Below are positions 7,023 to 14,228 of a stretch of 14,228 nucleotides of DNA, one piece after another. A program made the position numbers and the translations under genes. Position 1 is the stretch's first letter; the number at the start of each line of letters is the position of its first letter. The stretch is taken from the NCBI GenBank assembly GCA_001273335.1, contig LFWV01000014.1:1-14228 (forward strand), read 5' to 3'. The DNA is from a miscellaneous Crenarchaeota group-1 archaeon SG8-32-3 (GTDB lineage Archaea; Thermoproteota; Bathyarchaeia; Bathyarchaeales; Bathycorpusculaceae). Below the pieces are notes generated by a model. It searched no databases. It was not told the origin of the DNA and worked only from the letters and a program-made list of their open reading frames with translations.

Positions 7023-8588
7023 TCACTGGCTTAAATACAGTTTTATTCGCATTTTGTTTCTGTTTATCCAATTATAGAGCGGGATGAGCGGATATTTAAG
7101 TGGTTGAGGAAGTGCATCTTTAGCCTCTCGGTGTAATCCCATTTTTACAGCGATTCGTCCTTTCTTAGTCATAGGGACAATATAACGAGTGATTGGAAAT
7201 CTGAAGAAGTCATTATTTTGCTTGAACTTGTCCAAGGAGGGGTGATTTCCCATTCTCCCGTACATGATCCATTCGAAGTGTTTAGCTCCGGATAATTCTA
7301 CCACTTCGGCAATTAACGAATTGTTGACTGCTTTATCAGAATGTTTTTTTAAAGAAAGTATTTGAGAGATAATAGCAATTTTGTCGCCAAGGACAAGTTG
7401 TATGAAGCCTGCAAGTTCATCCTGCAAAAACGCACCTATGAAAGTGCAGTTCTTAGCTGAGATCACACTTTTTTTTACCTGCTGCAAAGATGCACCATAA
7501 TGAGGAAACGCTCTATCTTGCCTTATAGGGGTTTCATTGTAAATTTTCCATATTCCTTCAGCCAGTTTTTCGTTTGGCTCAACAACTTCAGTTTTAATGC
7601 CACTTTTCTGTCCCTTGCGAACCATGTTACGGGTCTTCTTTCCAACATTTTTCCACCATTCATTATAGGTTGTTACTCTAAGAAGCGCGATATTATCCTC
7701 AGTTTTCAACCAGAAGCGTGGCGGATTTGAAATGGTGTTGCACCATTTTCTCTCAATGAAAGTGAAGATGTCCACTCCTTTTTCTTCAAGTTTTTCAATG
7801 AAATCGTCCGTTGGAATTACGTCTCTTGCATACTCTTGCGTATTATTTGCCACTTTAAAGAAAAGTTTCTTTCTAATAACTATCGTTTCTAATTCTTTGT
7901 CTACTCTTAAAATTCTCCTAAGTCCCTCATAAAAGGGACCTCTGCGGTTTATTTTTCCCCTTTGGAATAGCCATATCGGGTGGATTTCCAGAACTCTTCC
8001 ATCCTTGATAATGCTTTCTGCCCTTTTTACGACTTGTTCGGTTGATCGTGCGTAGCATAGCCTGTCTAACCCATACGTTGGAAACTGGTGAAAAGACTGC
8101 AATAGGAAGTCTTTTGGGATATGAGGCGATTTTGTTTTCCACCGTTTCCACAGTATCCGTGTAAATAAACGGGCAGTTCCGTGGATTGTATAGAAGCGTA
8201 TTTTTCTTCTTGTTGCCTTTTCTAACTGTTCCAATTCTCGCTCGTGATCATTCACAATGTGAAGTGCGACTTCATGTTTGCTGTCATTCAGCAATGTTAA
8301 CAGTTCATTGTCTGGAATTGTCTTAGGCGTGAAAAACCAGAAGGCTTTAACGTTCTCTTTTGATTCGTTAATCATTCTCGAAAGAATTTTGCTGTTTTTC
8401 AAATAATCTTTGCCTGTTTTTATGCTCAGGGCTGTACAAATGAAACTCTTTATTCTCGACGGGTAGGGGTAGTCAACATCTATTCTCAGTCTTACCAAGG
8501 CTTTCTCTCGTTGCATTCTAGACGACAGCACCTGTTCTTGTATAGTGTCTTTGCTCTCTCCGAATTTAAGTAGATTGCCAAGATCCAT
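7023..8588 (-). CDS. Two-domain protein: NodB-like polysaccharide deacetylase domain plus FemAB/GNAT-like domain
   Basis: A 521-residue soluble protein starting at ATG 8588. Residues about 30-245 look like a NodB/polysaccharide-deacetylase-type barrel: LVRLRIDVDY with Asp37 and Asp39 at the end of the first strand, KAFWFFTP for the second, HEVALH with His105 and His110 (metal-ligand-like), YTIHG at 133-137, and LEIHPIW with His203. Residues about 290-480 look like FemAB/FemX or peptidoglycan-bridge-like GNAT proteins: WWKNVGKKTRNMVRKGQ, a long helical section, FIGAFLQDELAGFIQLVLGDK, and FEWIMYGRMG. The first domain would remove acetyl groups from a sugar and the second would add an acyl or aminoacyl group. 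That joint role is an inference. The DxD acid pattern differs from the usual TFDD, and catalytic competence is unproven. It lies between the flippase and glycosyltransferase genes, so a glycan-modifying role is likely. Confidence 0.78.
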   Translation of the reverse strand: MDLGNLLKFGESKDTIQEQVLSSRMQREKALVRLRIDVDYPYPSRIKSFICTALSIKTGKDYLKNSKILSRMINESKENVKAFWFFTPKTIPDNELLTLLNDSKHEVALHIVNDHERELEQLEKATRRKIRFYTIHGTARLFTRILWKRWKTKSPHIPKDFLLQSFHQFPTYGLDRLCYARSTEQVVKRAESIIKDGRVLEIHPIWLFQRGKINRRGPFYEGLRRILRVDKELETIVIRKKLFFKVANNTQEYARDVIPTDDFIEKLEEKGVDIFTFIERKWCNTISNPPRFWLKTEDNIALLRVTTYNEWWKNVGKKTRNMVRKGQKSGIKTEVVEPNEKLAEGIWKIYNETPIRQDRAFPHYGASLQQVKKSVISAKNCTFIGAFLQDELAGFIQLVLGDKIAIISQILSLKKHSDKAVNNSLIAEVVELSGAKHFEWIMYGRMGNHPSLDKFKQNNDFFRFPITRYIVPMTKKGRIAVKMGLHREAKDALPQPLKYPLIPLYNWINRNKMRIKLYLSQ

Positions 8589-8633
8589 TGCTTGAAGTTG
8601 AACAGAGAAGTGCTTGGAAACGTTTCAGGATAT

Positions 8634-8641
8634 GATTTAAC
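8634..8641 (-). promoter_or_regulatory. Candidate TATA box for the deacetylase/FemAB-like gene
   Basis: Reverse-strand GTTAAATC, centred about 48 bases upstream of ATG 8588. No clear Shine-Dalgarno sequence precedes that ATG. The call is weak and rests on position only. Confidence 0.3.
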
Positions 8642-8937
8642 ACCCACTCAGTATCAGAGCAGGCCACATGATTGAAATAGTCGTATCTCGTTTATGCCGC
8701 AGAGATTTTGTTCACTTATGTTTAAGTTGATGTGTTGTAAGTAATTTAACGTTCAAAACCTTGGGCTCTCCAATAAATCTGCCTTGAAGATTGAGTTTGT
8801 AATAATTGGAGTGAGGATCAGAAAAGAGCAGCAATAGAGAAAGCTGTTTAGTGAGCTTGTGGCTAAGGTATCGGAGTGAACGGCAAGCATCTTATGGGTT
8901 TAGCGGTGTCGTTATAATTCGTGTCTTTTTAGAAAAA

Positions 8938-8948
8938 AGGTTAAATGC
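8938..8948 (+). promoter_or_regulatory. Candidate BRE/TATA for the glycosyltransferase-dehydrogenase pair
   Basis: AGGTTAAATGC follows an A6 run and is centred about 30 bases upstream of ATG 8973, the distance expected for a leaderless or nearly leaderless mRNA. No Shine-Dalgarno sequence precedes the ATG, which agrees with leaderless translation. Confidence 0.4.
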
Positions 8949-8972
8949 CATTTTCAATCAAAAGATAGTGCC

Positions 8973-9644
8973 ATGAAAATCTTGTGTCTTGTGCCTGTTT
9001 TGCCCGAGGATTTAGACCCAGAATGCTTGCCAAGCATAAGAAACCAAACTATGCCTGTTAACAGTATTAAATTAGTTACTTCTCGTGTGCGTGGTGGAAA
9101 TTTTCCTGAAAAAGTTACTTACGTTCTAAACAAGGCTCTTGAGGAAATTGACCTTAAAGACTATGATTATCTACTGAGAGTTGATGGAGACACGGTTCTG
9201 CCACCTGACTTCGTTGAAAAAGGAGTGGCTGCAGGATGTGACCTGTATGGAACAATAGGTTACGCTATGCTTATCCGTGTGCAACCTTTCATATCCTGCA
9301 TGAATGGTCGTTTCTTCAGGTTAAGCAATGACACGTATATTCCTCATTGTTTTGCTGCTCACGGCTTTTCTGTTTTGCGCGGTGATTTCTCCAAGGTTAG
9401 GACAAGAAATAAGCTTCATTCTTGGATGTACTATTATTTTATTGGCTCAAACTACTATCGGCTAGGCTATACGCTTTTACATTTTCTCGTGTCTTTGAAG
9501 CCAAGACCGCTTAGAGTTTCTGCAATGTTGTTAGCGGGATTTCTTGGAAGCTGGGTTAATAGAAAGCCGAAGTTTGACGTTGCTGATACAGTGCGGACTC
9601 TTCAAATCAACAAGTTAAAATATAACCTTTGTAGAGCAGCCTGA
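8973..9644 (+). CDS. Small glycosyltransferase, family 2-like (GT-A fold)
   Basis: A 223-residue protein starting at ATG 8973. The N-terminus, KILCLVPVLPE, then CLPSIRNQTMPVNSIKLVTS, has the GT2 order of first strand and the Q-T/P turn. LLRVDGDTVLPPDFVEKG at residues 68-85 contains the DxD motif (Asp71, Asp73) that binds the nucleotide-sugar metal in GT-A enzymes. The canonical GT2 length is 250-350 residues, so this one is short. The C-terminal third, from about residue 145, has hydrophobic stretches (YYYFIGSNYY, TLLHFLVSL, AMLLAGFLGSWV) that suggest membrane association. The donor and acceptor are unknown. It is followed directly by a nucleotide-sugar dehydrogenase in the same orientation, so the pair is probably co-transcribed and could supply and use a uronic-acid sugar. 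Confidence 0.75.
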   Translation: MKILCLVPVLPEDLDPECLPSIRNQTMPVNSIKLVTSRVRGGNFPEKVTYVLNKALEEIDLKDYDYLLRVDGDTVLPPDFVEKGVAAGCDLYGTIGYAMLIRVQPFISCMNGRFFRLSNDTYIPHCFAAHGFSVLRGDFSKVRTRNKLHSWMYYYFIGSNYYRLGYTLLHFLVSLKPRPLRVSAMLLAGFLGSWVNRKPKFDVADTVRTLQINKLKYNLCRAA

Positions 9645-9646
9645 TT

Positions 9647-9656
9647 GGTGGGTGAT
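9647..9656 (+). promoter_or_regulatory. Ribosome binding site that sets the dehydrogenase start
   Basis: GGTGGGTGAT lies six bases before ATG 9663 and matches GGAGGTGAT closely. The alternative TTG at 9645 sits immediately before this site and cannot use it. The first six residues read from TTG (MVGDKR) also do not belong to the Rossmann fold. Confidence 0.7.
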
Positions 9657-9662
9657 AAAAGA

Positions 9663-10523
9663 ATGAAAATTGGAATTATTGGTGCCGGGATTGTGGGCAA
9701 AGCTACAGGAATGGGTTTAGCTACTCTTGGTAACTCTGTGGTTTTTTATGATCTTCATGAAAGTAAGTTGCTTTCGCTAAAAGCTGAAGGTTACAAGACG
9801 ACGACTAATATGAAAGATGTCATCTGTTTATCTGATGTGGTTTTTGTATGTGTTCCAACACCAACAACTGACGGTCAAATTGATTTGAGTTATGTTGAAG
9901 ACTGTGCTAAAAATATTGGTAAAGCATTGAGAAAAACCAAGAGGTATGTAGTTATAGCATTCAAAAGCACAATACTACCTCAAACTACTAGAACCAAGCT
10001 TTTGCCTGTCCTTGAAAGGTATTCAGGTCTTAGGGCAGGCGTGGATTTTGGAGTTTGCATGAATCCTGAGTTTCTCAGGCAGAAGAGTGCTTTAGTTGAC
10101 TTCTTATCTCCTGACAGGATCGTAATTGGGGAGTTAAATAGAAAATCGGGAGATGTATTGCAAGATGTGTATTCTGCCTTTCACTGTCCGATAATTAGAA
10201 CTAGCTTGGACACTGCTGAGATAATAAAGTACGCTTCTAACCTCTTTTTAGCCTCTAAAATCTCTTTTTTCAACGAGATTTACATGGTCTGTAAAAAGTT
10301 GGGTTTGAATGCAAAAAATGTGAGTGATGCAGCTTCCCTTGACAAGAGGATTGGCAAATATGGAGTAAATGGTGGCAGACCATTTGAAGGTGCTTGCTTT
10401 CCAAAGGACTTGGATGCTTTCATAACTTTTGTTAGCGAGAAAGGGATTAACCCCAAGCTTTTGAGAGCTGTTAAAAAAGTTAATCAGGAAATCGCAGAAG
10501 CAACTGAAACGGCTACTGAGTAG
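9663..10523 (+). CDS. UDP-glucose/GDP-mannose-type 6-dehydrogenase lacking its C-terminal domain
   Basis: 286 residues from ATG 9663. The N-terminal Rossmann domain has IGIIGAGIVG with the G7xG9xxG12 NAD motif. Family markers follow: CVPTPTT, FKSTILP, NPEFLR, and the central-domain helix AEIIKYASNLFLASKISFFNEI. FEGACFPKDLDA carries the catalytic nucleophile Cys245. Enzymes of this family oxidise the C6 hydroxyl of a UDP-hexose (or UDP-HexNAc) to the uronic acid with two NAD+. They are normally about 420-450 residues with a C-terminal nucleotide-sugar-binding domain. Here the protein ends with a TAG right after the VKKVNQE helix of the central domain, so that third domain is absent. It is either a naturally shortened enzyme, a partner-requiring one, or a truncated pseudogene. 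The preceding glycosyltransferase is 18 bases upstream. Confidence 0.85.
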   Translation: MKIGIIGAGIVGKATGMGLATLGNSVVFYDLHESKLLSLKAEGYKTTTNMKDVICLSDVVFVCVPTPTTDGQIDLSYVEDCAKNIGKALRKTKRYVVIAFKSTILPQTTRTKLLPVLERYSGLRAGVDFGVCMNPEFLRQKSALVDFLSPDRIVIGELNRKSGDVLQDVYSAFHCPIIRTSLDTAEIIKYASNLFLASKISFFNEIYMVCKKLGLNAKNVSDAASLDKRIGKYGVNGGRPFEGACFPKDLDAFITFVSEKGINPKLLRAVKKVNQEIAEATETATE

Positions 10524-10746
10524 TAAACAAAAATGAAACGGGTAATCTCTTAAATCTATGTCAGAATGCCGGTCCATCAGCATGATAACAGGAAGCTATT
10601 GCAGCCCACAAAGCAACAGGGAGCTGAAGCCTTCACGTGTCAAAGTAATCGCTCTAAAAACATGGCTATCCACTTTCGGTTGAAGGTATTATCCAGAAGA
10701 ATCTGAAACTAACTGCCTATTTTTAAACTGTCTATCTCCAGAAAAT
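10524..10746. other. 223-base gap after the shortened dehydrogenase, no gene seen
   Basis: Convergent intergenic region. The forward frames contain short open stretches but no convincing continuation of a UDP-sugar-binding domain. A stretch near 10637-10684 reads SRVKVIALKTWLSTFG before a stop, which is only faintly like the start of that domain and could be chance. Confidence 0.4.
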
Positions 10747-11676
10747 TCAGTCATCGCTTTTTCTCTGCCATTCTGCTACTCTGTGAATGCCTTCCTCCAA
10801 AGATACTTTCGGTGCATAGCCCGCATGTCTAATCTTTTCTATTGAAAACTTTTTGGTTAAACTCAGAAACTTATTTGGTGGTTCAATGATTTTTATCTGA
10901 TTATCATTTGCATCACATTCCTGGACAACCATTCTGGCAACTTCTTCCATAGTGTGATACTCGTCAGATCCTATGTTAAATGCTTCATATTCTCCAGAAA
11001 AAGGCTGCTGCATAGCCAAATGAACACCGTTTACGAAATCGGAGACGTAACACCATGCTCGCTCTGCTCCTTTATGAACGGTTATCGTTTCGCCGTTTAG
11101 CGCGGAGTTTACAAAATTTATCAGGGCGCTTCTATATTTTGATGGATGTTCTCCAGGCCCATATACCATAAAAGGCCTTATAGTTACTGAGTTAAGGCCA
11201 TAGTTTTCTACGTAATGCCTTACTATAGCTTCGCCGAAAAGTTTGCTCATAGCATATATGTTAGTGGTGGTGAATACTGACCCTTTTTCAAGGTCTTCTT
11301 CCTTTACTGCTTCCCCTTTATCGAAGAGACGACCGTAAACTTCAGAAGTGCTGAAGTATACCAGTTTAGTGTTGTATTCAAGGCATAGCTTGATGAGGTT
11401 CAACGTGCCAATGTTGTTGACGTACATCATTTTCTGCGGGTGTTCCTCTCCTACCATTCTCCCAACTTCTCCTGCCATATGTATAACTTGATCGATGTTT
11501 TCTCTTCTGAAAATCTTGTATAAATCCTCAAACGAAGTTACGTCAGCTCTAACGTAGTCAGCGTAATCTCTAACATGGACATCTGAACTTATGACTTTGT
11601 GTTCTTGCCCATTTAGGTAGGGAATTAAATAGCTGCCTATGAATCCAAGAGCGCCAGTCACAAAGATTTTTGTCAT
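10747..11676 (-). CDS. NAD-dependent nucleotide-sugar epimerase/dehydratase (extended SDR)
   Basis: A 309-residue extended short-chain dehydrogenase/reductase starting at ATG 11676. The Rossmann motif is GALGFIG (Gly8, Gly11, Gly14) with Asp32 at the end of strand 2, typical of NAD use. STSEVYG with Ser/Thr109-111 and YAMSK with Tyr141 and Lys145 form the active-site triad. The later IRPFMVYGPG and AWCYVSDFVNGVHLA match UDP-glucose 4-epimerase and dTDP-glucose 4,6-dehydratase relatives. It probably changes the configuration or oxidation state of a nucleotide-bound hexose for the local glycan, but the exact substrate cannot be assigned. Its start overlaps the previous gene's stop (ATGA), so it is the third gene of a leftward operon. 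Confidence 0.85.
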   Translation of the reverse strand: MTKIFVTGALGFIGSYLIPYLNGQEHKVISSDVHVRDYADYVRADVTSFEDLYKIFRRENIDQVIHMAGEVGRMVGEEHPQKMMYVNNIGTLNLIKLCLEYNTKLVYFSTSEVYGRLFDKGEAVKEEDLEKGSVFTTTNIYAMSKLFGEAIVRHYVENYGLNSVTIRPFMVYGPGEHPSKYRSALINFVNSALNGETITVHKGAERAWCYVSDFVNGVHLAMQQPFSGEYEAFNIGSDEYHTMEEVARMVVQECDANDNQIKIIEPPNKFLSLTKKFSIEKIRHAGYAPKVSLEEGIHRVAEWQRKSDD

Positions 11677-12584
11677 TCTGTTTTCCCTTCTTTCAATTCC
11701 CCAAAGTAGTTTTTTAAGCTACCCCATAAATCAGGAAAATCGATGTTCCATTCTCGCAAGTGGTTAAGTAGTTTTTCAGTGTCTCCCCAGAACATCACAG
11801 GCCATTCTTCACCTTCAACACTGACTGTGAAATTGAATGGTTCAATTTGGTTCAAGTAGGCAACTAAGTCTTTAGCAGTTACTCTTTCGGGATAGTTTAT
11901 GTTTGTGATTTCTATGAACTGCGTTGTACCCTGTCTTAGACTTTCAGAGGCTTTAACCAAAACTTTCGCAATAAATTCTGATGGTAAGGGATTTAAGAAT
12001 GATTCACCACCGCCAAATATAGTGACTTCCCCACCTTCGCGAACGGCTTTTGCGCATCGTGGGATCAATCGGTGGTTTTTTTCGCCTTTCCCAAACGCGT
12101 ACATTAATCTGAAAATCCAAAGGCTCGACAGACAGTTTGTCCTCAGAAAGTATTCCGCGTAAGCTTCAACCATACGCTTTGAGATTCCATAGGGTATTGT
12201 TGCAACATGTTCAACCGCTTCGGAAATCTTACCTTCCAGCCCATAGTATGTAGCCTGTGAAGAAAGCAACACGAGTGAACCTCTAAATTTTTGCATAAAA
12301 TTAAGAAAAGCCCGAACATTAAATTCCAAGTCTAGCAGGGGCGAACGCTTGGCAAGTCCATGATCTGCGTTACCTGCGACGTAGATCACGTTTGTATAAT
12401 TACTTACTTCTTCGCTTATTTCTCCAAGCAAGTCTAAGCGAATTCTATCTAGGTTCTTATGTATTTTTTCAGGCTTTTTGTTAAAAGTAAATGTGAATAA
12501 ATTTTCAAGATGTTCCCTAACCACATATTGCTGTATTGCTGAACCTATGAATCCGCTCCCACCAACCACTAGTACTTTATCCAT
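11673..12584 (-). CDS. NAD-dependent epimerase/dehydratase-like extended SDR, second copy
   Basis: A 303-residue extended SDR starting at ATG 12584. GGSGFIG (Gly8, Gly11, Gly14) is the nucleotide-binding turn. SSQATYYG supplies the active-site Ser/Thr region and YGISK gives Tyr132 and Lys136. IFRLMYAFGKGEK and the LNPLPSEFIAKVLVKA segment follow the family's C-terminal substrate region. It starts one base after the stop of the upstream glycosyltransferase and its stop overlaps the next SDR by four bases. The two neighbouring SDRs differ a lot in sequence, so they probably catalyse successive steps rather than being a recent duplication. The substrate is unknown. Confidence 0.8.
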   Translation of the reverse strand: MDKVLVVGGSGFIGSAIQQYVVREHLENLFTFTFNKKPEKIHKNLDRIRLDLLGEISEEVSNYTNVIYVAGNADHGLAKRSPLLDLEFNVRAFLNFMQKFRGSLVLLSSQATYYGLEGKISEAVEHVATIPYGISKRMVEAYAEYFLRTNCLSSLWIFRLMYAFGKGEKNHRLIPRCAKAVREGGEVTIFGGGESFLNPLPSEFIAKVLVKASESLRQGTTQFIEITNINYPERVTAKDLVAYLNQIEPFNFTVSVEGEEWPVMFWGDTEKLLNHLREWNIDFPDLWGSLKNYFGELKEGKTE

Positions 12585-12585
12585 C

Positions 12586-13647
12586 TCAAGTCATCTTTTC
12601 GAAGGTTACTTCAAAGTTCGCGAATACATCGCTTCTCATTAACAATTTGAGGTCTTCTGCAAATTTATTTTTGTCCATGTTCTGATAGTTTTTGTGTTTT
12701 TTGACATCATTCAAAGATTGTTGTGCAATCTTGAGAAGAAGATAATTGAACTTATTTTTGTTTTCAATTATGTAACTGAACAGGAACTCTGAAACAAGAG
12801 GTCTTTCGAAATGCTTCTTAGCTTTCAGAATTATCGGGAAAAATGGGGCAAGTTTTCTGATAACCTGTGCTAGTTTGTTATGCTTTTCCAAAGTCAATAG
12901 CATTCGCATTCTTGTTAACTCGCATCCATGCATCATGGATTCTTTTCTTTTGGAAGTCTGCTTTCCATGTTCCCTGTAAAAAACTGGTGCTCCTTTCAAG
13001 GTGCAAAGCTTGAGTTTCAAGGCACTATAACGCATCCAAAGGTCTCCATCTCCATCAACATTTCTTGTGATAGGGTCAAATTGACCATTTGTTTCTACAC
13101 ATTCTCTTTTAATTACCGCTGAACTTCCGTTTATGGGGTTTCTGAAAAACAATATTGCTAACCGTAAATCAGAATCGCGAATAAACAACCGATCTAAGAT
13201 GCGCAAGCGCGGTAGGTAACTGCTTTTTACGAGCCTTGAAGTCGAGATGTTTGAACCGCTGTAGTAGTCTCTGAAATAGCCCCAGTCTGCTCTATTTTTC
13301 TTCATGCAGCTGATTTGCTTCTGTATTTTTTCTCGGTCTATGAATATGTCATCTGCGCTAAGCCAGCAGATGTAAGCGCCTTCCGCACTTGAAAAACCAA
13401 CATTTAAAGCGTTGGCGGCGCCCATGTTTTTGCCTACGTCTAGTAATCTTAACTTGAAATCATTTCTATAGAGGGTATCAGCTAAGGCTGTGACTTTGTT
13501 CGCTGTTGTATCGGTTGACCCATCATTTACAACTATCGTTTCCATCGGTCTATACGTTTGGTTAAAACAGGACTTCACAGCGTCTTCTATGAATTCTTCT
13601 GCGTTATACGCCGGAATCACAACTGTGACTCTGATGTTCTCGCTCAT
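12586..13647 (-). CDS. Family 2 glycosyltransferase, first gene of the leftward operon
   Basis: 353 residues from ATG 13647. The N-terminal GT-A domain is clear: VTVVIPAYNAEEFIEDAVKS at about 7-26, VVNDGSTDTTA at 39-49, GAANALNVG at 76-84, and the ICWLSADD metal-binding motif with Asp99 and Asp100. The Pro/Asn-rich middle (FFRNPINGSSAVIKRE, then GDGDLWMRYS) fits the acceptor and product region. The C-terminal roughly 100 residues are charged and helical with no known domain. It should add a sugar to the growing glycan on the cytoplasmic face of the membrane. With the two SDRs downstream it forms a three-gene unit with one-base and overlapping junctions. Confidence 0.88.
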   Translation of the reverse strand: MSENIRVTVVIPAYNAEEFIEDAVKSCFNQTYRPMETIVVNDGSTDTTANKVTALADTLYRNDFKLRLLDVGKNMGAANALNVGFSSAEGAYICWLSADDIFIDREKIQKQISCMKKNRADWGYFRDYYSGSNISTSRLVKSSYLPRLRILDRLFIRDSDLRLAILFFRNPINGSSAVIKRECVETNGQFDPITRNVDGDGDLWMRYSALKLKLCTLKGAPVFYREHGKQTSKRKESMMHGCELTRMRMLLTLEKHNKLAQVIRKLAPFFPIILKAKKHFERPLVSEFLFSYIIENKNKFNYLLLKIAQQSLNDVKKHKNYQNMDKNKFAEDLKLLMRSDVFANFEVTFEKMT

Positions 13648-13799
13648 TCTTTGTAAATCTCTTCCAGTTTTTTTGGGAACTGGCTCGTCAATGAACTAGT
13701 TATATGCTTGGTGCATTAAACTAAAATAGCTTTATCTTTCACAAAGCATAGGTAAAAGAGGTCTAAACAGTAGTCATAAATGAGCAAGTGAGAAAAAAA
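13648..13799. promoter_or_regulatory. Divergent promoter region with a small stem-loop
   Basis: The 152-base gap serves two divergent genes. On the reverse strand AGCATATAA at 13700-13708 could be the TATA box of the glycosyltransferase operon, which puts its start near 13677. A palindrome CCAGTT/AACTGG at 13664-13669 and 13678-13683, with an eight-base loop, sits at that point and just upstream of ATG 13647. For the rightward gene the TATA is unclear; TTTATC near 13731 is the weak candidate. Confidence 0.35.
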
Positions 13800-14228
13800 A
13801 TGGAAAAAGTAAATGTTGCCCTGATTTTAGGCACGCGACCCCAAATCATCAAATCAATGCCGTTTATTTGCTTATCAAATGAGGATAATCAAGTAAAAAT
13901 ATCCATTATTCACACAGGTCAACATTATGATTATGAAATGACAAAAGTGTTCTTTGAAGAATTCACTTTGCCTGAGCCAACCGTAAATCTGAATGTTGGA
14001 AGCGGTTCTCAGGCGCAGCAGACAGCGAAAATGATTATGCGTTTAGAACCCTTTTTGCAGGAGCAAAAGCCAGATTTTGTTGTGGTGCCTGGTGATACTA
14101 ATTCTACTTTGGCTGGAGCGTTAACTGCAGCTAAGCTTAACATTCCTGTGGCTCATATTGAGGCGGGAGCAAGAAGCTACGACAAAAGAATGCCTGAAGA
14201 AATCAACCGGCGTCTGATAGACCATTGT
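13800..14228 (+). CDS. wecB: UDP-N-acetylglucosamine 2-epimerase, N-terminal part (cut by window end)
   Basis: 143 codons are visible from ATG 13800. A GTG at 13788 is also in frame but adds only a lysine-rich leader, so the ATG is preferred. Family landmarks are ALILGTRPQIIKSMP near the N-terminus (GTRPEaIK in the family, here GTRPQ), IIHTGQHYDYEM, VVVPGDTNSTLAGA, and HIEAGARSYDKRMPEEINRR. The protein is a GT-B-fold non-hydrolysing epimerase that converts UDP-GlcNAc to UDP-ManNAc, a building block for surface polysaccharides and archaeal N-glycans. About 220-240 residues remain beyond the window. It is divergent from the GT2-SDR-SDR operon and most likely belongs to the same glycan pathway. 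Confidence 0.93.
   Translation, partial: MEKVNVALILGTRPQIIKSMPFICLSNEDNQVKISIIHTGQHYDYEMTKVFFEEFTLPEPTVNLNVGSGSQAQQTAKMIMRLEPFLQEQKPDFVVVPGDTNSTLAGALTAAKLNIPVAHIEAGARSYDKRMPEEINRRLIDHC

Larger units (their letters stand above)
8589..8972 (+). other. 384-base intergenic region, divergent promoters and no gene seen
   Basis: The gap separates two divergent genes. The longest open frames I followed are only about 20 codons, none with a good ribosome site or recognisable product. There is no tRNA-like fold, repeat array or mobile-element end. It contains the TATA candidates for both flanking genes and a short CTTTTT/AAAAAG palindrome near 8925-8938. An unrecognised small RNA cannot be excluded. 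Confidence 0.5.

Noticed and set aside
8589..8972. tRNA or small-RNA gene in the intergenic region
   Set aside because: No cloverleaf, CCA-type end or long stem was found by eye.
9645..9662. TTG start at 9645 for the dehydrogenase
   Set aside because: The strong ribosome site at 9647-9656 sits after it and is spaced for ATG 9663.
10637..10684. Remnant of a UDP-sugar-binding domain downstream of the short dehydrogenase
   Set aside because: The similarity is a handful of residues with a stop inside and lacks the FKPxTDD motif; too weak to call.

Overview
The window looks archaeal. The main marker is a Hel308-type DNA repair helicase at the left edge. Short AT-rich TATA-like boxes sit about 25-55 bases upstream of several starts, one or two at leaderless distance. 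Some genes have strong GGAGGTGAT-like ribosome binding sites. The mix of archaeal IscS/IscU, an archaeal-style flippase and a FemAB-like protein fits a mesophilic or moderately thermophilic archaeon, perhaps of the Thermoproteota/Bathyarchaeia side, but the lineage cannot be fixed from this sequence alone.

Left block (1-5303). The C-terminally cut Hel308 gene runs leftward. It is divergent from a tight four-gene rightward operon for sulfur mobilisation and Fe-S cluster assembly: a divergent IscS/NifS-like cysteine desulfurase, an IscU scaffold with a charged tail, a SufS-type cysteine desulfurase, and an 89-residue protein that resembles one half of a TATA-binding-protein fold. Every junction overlaps. 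SufS has all its active-site residues but no ATG, GTG or TTG start. Its frame begins at an A5 run exactly where IscU stops, so it may use an ATA start, be joined to IscU by -1 slippage, or reflect a one-base error. The IscS keeps the PLP lysine and catalytic cysteine but has lost several otherwise conserved PLP-pocket residues. This block holds the most unusual biology in the window.

Right block (5331-14228). This is a surface polysaccharide or glycan region in several transcription units. Leftward genes are a polysaccharide flippase and a protein that fuses a NodB-type deacetylase-like domain to a FemAB/GNAT-like domain. Rightward genes are a short family-2-like glycosyltransferase and a UDP-sugar dehydrogenase lacking its C-terminal domain. 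A leftward three-gene operon follows (GT2 glycosyltransferase, then two overlapping nucleotide-sugar epimerase/dehydratases). A rightward UDP-GlcNAc 2-epimerase is cut by the window end. Together these would make and modify nucleotide sugars (UDP-ManNAc and a uronic acid are plausible), assemble a lipid-linked glycan, flip it across the membrane and modify it. The final product cannot be told from the sequence.

No rRNA, tRNA, CRISPR array, insertion sequence or phage gene was recognised.
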